9,780 bases of DNA. Origin: Bacteroidetes bacterium UBA4408 (lineage in GTDB: Bacteria > Bacteroidota > Bacteroidia > UBA4408). The position numbers and the translations under genes are program-made. Below the pieces are notes generated by a model. It was not told where the DNA came from. It was given only the letters and a program-made list of their open reading frames with translations, and made no database searches. The stretch lies in assembly GCA_002389785.1 (NCBI GenBank), contig DGQS01000160.1:1-9780 (forward strand). The letters are read 5' to 3'. Below, piece after piece: positions 6,837 through 9,780 of the stretch (the stretch's first letter is position 1; the number at the start of each line of letters is the position of its first letter).

Positions 6837-9638
6837 TTATTCAATTACAAGCATTCGAGTAATTTTTGATTCGTTAAGTTGAAGCAAGCAATAATATATA
6901 CCTGAAGGCAAACCTTTGCGGGATAACTCTTCTTGGTAAGTTCCTGCATCCAAGGTAGTGTTTAGTAAAGTTCTTAACTCTTTGCCAGTTTCATCAAGTA
7001 GCACTAACTTAACTGATGATTTTTGCTTTAAGCTAAACTGCAAACTTGTGTTTTGTGAAAATGGATTTGGATAGTTTTTAAAAGTGTTGTCATTAACAGA
7101 AGCGCTAAATTTAACACCAGTAACTAATTGATTTATGTCGGTGATGTTAGCTGAATACACCCCATTGCCATGAGTTCCTATTGCCACCAATCCATCAGAA
7201 GCGCGCGAAACAATATAATCGCAAACCACACTTCCAATGGTGTTGGTTGCTTGCTGTGTCCAAACTGTTGTTAAAGCGGTAAGCGTATCGGTTGCAAACA
7301 AGCCGATGCTAGTTGCAACTAAATACACGTTATGATTGCCAACCGGTAAAATTGATGCCCAGCGAAGCGAAGGACCAACACCCGTTCCTGCAGTGTTTGC
7401 TTCTAAATTTCCTCCAACTTTTGACCAAGTTAAACCACCATTATCGGTATAATACAAACTATAAATGTTGTAATTTGAAAAGACTGCCAGAATTTTATCA
7501 GCATCCCTCGGATCAAGCGCTATGCAACTAGTGTAAGCATTGGTAGGGAAGGTAACGGCCGAAATTGCTACCGGTGCTGGATTTCCAACATTGGCATTAT
7601 CCACACGATATATTTTTCCTTTATTATTACCGTAAAATAGGCGATTCGGACTTGATTTGGAAATTGCAATGGCAGTAATCTCACTTGTTGAATCCCTGGT
7701 TAATGAAAGCGAATCCCAATTTTGATTGGTTTTATAATAGGAATTTGTAACCGCTATTTGAGAAAGATCATTATTTCTGTAAATCATGTCACCACAGGTT
7801 AAATACATTACAGCATTATTGTTATTGGGATCGAGTACAAAGGGAGCAATAAAACCATATTTGGTAGTATCTGCCATTAATGGATCAATGCGCACATAAG
7901 CGCTGGTCATGCCACTCGTATCCATCGTAGTTTTAATTAATTGACCTTGCTGACGCGAGTAATAATAATAAGCACCACCGTCGGATATTGCGCAATAGGA
8001 GCCATCACCGGAAGATGGATGTGTCCAGTTAAATGAACTGCTCAGTGAATTTGTAAAAAGTGTTCCATTGTCTTGCGTACCACCAATTATTACGCTATCT
8101 CCGGCTGAGGCAGGGTCAATAGCTAGCGTGTAAAATTGAGTAGAAAGATATCCCTGATTTAGTGAAATCCAGGTGATGGGAGTAGTGCTAATATCGGTAG
8201 TTTTAAAGATTCCTCCATCGCATGTTGAATACATCACGCCTAGATTGCTTTCTGAAAACAGGATAGAATGCTGGTCAGGATGATGGTTAGGATAAAGTGG
8301 ATAAAAGGGAATTGTTGCACCAATGCCGTATCCGCCAATTTGTGTGGTATTATTTTTTGAAGTAAAACCATCGGTGGAACGAAATAAATTAGAACCTCCA
8401 ATAATAACTACATTTGAATTTCCGGGTTGCACCTTCACAGCTAAATCATATCCACCTTGTGAGTTAAATTTATCAAAAATTCCTCCGCTATCCGGCAAAT
8501 TAGCCGATAAATCGGTCCAAATACCACCAGCCCCTGCACCAGTGCCACTTACATAAGTATATTTCCACAACGAATTTTGTTCAGGAGTTCCTGCATAATT
8601 CGTAGTTGTTTTACCTGAGCCCGGTGTTTCTGCTAAAATATATACTTCATTTTCGTTGTTCGGATTGATTCCAATCACCATGCGGTTGGCAGTATCAATA
8701 AACGAAGGAGAAATATCGACCCAACTGGTACCATTTGTTGAACGCCATACTCCCGGTGTATTTCCCTCGGTACTTAAAGTGGCATATACCACTCCGCTTG
8801 GGCTTACTGCCACATCTGTAAAATATGAAAAGGAACTCCCAGAAGCCGCCCCTCTTGCTAATGTCCAACTAGTGCCACCGTTAATACTTCTAAATATTGC
8901 ACCATAGGTAGCTGCATATACTTCTTCTTGTGTAGCGTTGCTCGAATCGGTAGCAACATTCCAAACTAAATCCCATACATTGTCGAATGATTGAGGTGTG
9001 TTGGCACCCGTAGAACTCAGTTTGCTCCAACTTTGACCTCCGTTGGTTGATTTAAATACTCCACTACCTAAATGAAATGCCGATCCTCCGCTGGCAGAAG
9101 CTCCATAAGCCTCTCCCGAACCATAGTACCATACATTTCTATGTCCGCTACGTTTATCTTGTGCAATGCAAGTAACACTTTGATTGGAAGTTGGAGCTGA
9201 AACTTTTGTCCATGAACTACCTCCATTCACGGAGCGCCAAACACCTCCTGAAACAGCACCGGCAAGCAACACATTTTCATCGTCAACGTCATAGGCGAGT
9301 GCTCTTGTGCGACCACCGTAATTGTAAGGACCGCGCGAAACCCAATTTACAGCATTGGCACTTTTAGCATCGGCAAAGCCTGCATCATTTGGAAGGGTTG
9401 CACCATAGGCCAATTCTTTTTCGCGAATGTTATCCGGAATTTTTCCACTTAGCGGATCTTTTAACCGGTTAAATTCCCACTCAGCTCGTTTTTTCGAATC
9501 TTCCTCTCCACCGCCACTACCTTTTGATTTGTGTTCAACGATAGTAGTTTTTTTAGCAGCTTTTTTTCCTTTTTGCAAACCCGCATCGGCACAAAGTACC
9601 AACGATAATCCAAGTAATGAGAGAAGAAGTTTTTTCAT
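6837..9638 (-). CDS. Exported Asp-box (BNR/sortilin-like) beta-propeller protein with T9SS sorting domain
   Basis: This 933-residue secreted protein is predicted to fold as one or two beta-propellers. A signal peptide (1-19) ends ADA|G. A non-canonical LVLC lies just before it, so I do not call a lipoprotein. A Lys/Gly-rich linker (21-52) follows. Asp-box motifs (S/T-x-D/N-x-G-x-x-W) occur at SVNGGSSW (136-143), STNGGQSW (197-204), SINGGTSW (251-258), a shortened STNGTSW (300-306), STDGFTS (421-427), STCDGGIFKTTD (471-482) and TDNGGLTW (731-738). HHPDQHSILF (452-461) resembles the H-x-D-x-H segment common in this type of propeller. A T9SS type A domain (about 855-933) begins NYPNPF and contains PSGIYYCLLQL. 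Asp-box propellers occur in sialidases, sortilins and xyloglucanases. I see no complete catalytic set, so binding, adhesion or glycan hydrolysis all remain possible. The ATG at 9636-9638 gives the signal peptide directly, and a -7 motif lies 20 nt upstream. Confidence 0.9.
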   Translation of the reverse strand: MKKLLLSLLGLSLVLCADAGLQKGKKAAKKTTIVEHKSKGSGGGEEDSKKRAEWEFNRLKDPLSGKIPDNIREKELAYGATLPNDAGFADAKSANAVNWVSRGPYNYGGRTRALAYDVDDENVLLAGAVSGGVWRSVNGGSSWTKVSAPTSNQSVTCIAQDKRSGHRNVWYYGSGEAYGASASGGSAFHLGSGVFKSTNGGQSWSKLSSTGANTPQSFDNVWDLVWNVATDSSNATQEEVYAATYGAIFRSINGGTSWTLARGAASGSSFSYFTDVAVSPSGVVYATLSTEGNTPGVWRSTNGTSWVDISPSFIDTANRMVIGINPNNENEVYILAETPGSGKTTTNYAGTPEQNSLWKYTYVSGTGAGAGGIWTDLSANLPDSGGIFDKFNSQGGYDLAVKVQPGNSNVVIIGGSNLFRSTDGFTSKNNTTQIGGYGIGATIPFYPLYPNHHPDQHSILFSESNLGVMYSTCDGGIFKTTDISTTPITWISLNQGYLSTQFYTLAIDPASAGDSVIIGGTQDNGTLFTNSLSSSFNWTHPSSGDGSYCAISDGGAYYYYSRQQGQLIKTTMDTSGMTSAYVRIDPLMADTTKYGFIAPFVLDPNNNNAVMYLTCGDMIYRNNDLSQIAVTNSYYKTNQNWDSLSLTRDSTSEITAIAISKSSPNRLFYGNNKGKIYRVDNANVGNPAPVAISAVTFPTNAYTSCIALDPRDADKILAVFSNYNIYSLYYTDNGGLTWSKVGGNLEANTAGTGVGPSLRWASILPVGNHNVYLVATSIGLFATDTLTALTTVWTQQATNTIGSVVCDYIVSRASDGLVAIGTHGNGVYSANITDINQLVTGVKFSASVNDNTFKNYPNPFSQNTSLQFSLKQKSSVKLVLLDETGKELRTLLNTTLDAGTYQEELSRKGLPSGIYYCLLQLNESKITRMLVIE

Positions 9639-9658
9639 GAGTCAAAATTTTTGTAAAT

Positions 9659-9666
9659 CAAATATA
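9659..9666 (-). promoter_or_regulatory. Bacteroidota-type -7 promoter element for the Asp-box protein gene
   Basis: The minus strand reads TATATTTG, an exact match to TAnnTTTG and the same octamer as at meaB. It ends 20 nt upstream of the ATG at 9638, implying a leader of roughly 12-15 nt. A TTTG on the minus strand at 9693-9696 is 26 bp away, longer than the normal -33 spacing, so only the -7 element is supported. The rest of 9639-9780 shows no convincing gene. Confidence 0.5.
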
Positions 9667-9780
9667 ATTTTTGTTTTTGAAAACAGCTCTTACAAAGCGT
9701 TTATTATTTTGAAAAACAAATGCGAAAGGAGTACGAACAAAGTTAATCGGGTACTTGCTTACAAACTTTAAGTGCTTGCA

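Noticed and set aside
6837..9638. Lipoprotein signal in the Asp-box protein (LVLC at residues 13-16)
   Set aside because: The residue before Cys is Leu rather than Gly/Ala/Ser, and a good ADA|G signal peptidase I site follows. T9SS cargo normally uses SPI.
9427..9771. Plus-strand frame of 114 residues across the start of the Asp-box gene
   Set aside because: It is antisense to the signal peptide and linker of a well-supported gene, its sequence is unlike any family I know, and it covers the promoter motif.

Overview
This window looks like ordinary chromosomal DNA from a member of the Bacteroidota (Bacteroidetes), probably in the Flavobacteriales/Sphingobacteriales/Chitinophagales range. Three things support this. 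Two large exported proteins end in a type IX secretion (Por) C-terminal sorting domain. Three intergenic sites match the phylum's -7 promoter motif TAnnTTTG exactly. No gene start has a clear Shine-Dalgarno sequence, and the DNA is AT-rich. I cannot name a genus.

Layout: (1) Positions 1-1105 hold the 3' part of typA/bipA, a ribosome-associated GTPase cut by the left edge, followed by a strong intrinsic terminator. (2) Positions 1106-1378 are an AT-rich gap with only weak regulatory candidates. (3) Positions 1379-2938 hold a thiol peroxiredoxin and, 33 nt later, a family 4 glycosyltransferase that must start at TTG. (4) Positions 2931-3692 hold a family 2 WaaE/KdtX-like glycosyltransferase on the minus strand, overlapping the previous gene tail-to-tail by 8 bp. 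(5) A 130-bp divergent promoter region has one exact -7 motif on each strand. (6) Positions 3823-6823 hold meaB, the GTPase chaperone of methylmalonyl-CoA mutase, and 10 nt later an exported P-domain/CotH-kinase/T9SS protein. (7) Positions 6837-9638, minus strand, hold a 933-residue exported Asp-box (BNR/sortilin-like) beta-propeller protein with a T9SS tail. Its promoter motif lies in the final 140 bp.

The genes do not form one obvious pathway. They are housekeeping functions (TypA, peroxiredoxin, MeaB), two envelope-glycan transferases that probably act on surface polysaccharide or LPS, and two surface-directed T9SS cargo proteins facing each other. I saw no mobile element, CRISPR array, tRNA or rRNA, and no sign of a new multi-gene system. 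The most notable items are the predicted surface-exported CotH kinase with an N-terminal P-domain, its tight coupling to meaB, and the very short predicted 5' leader of meaB.
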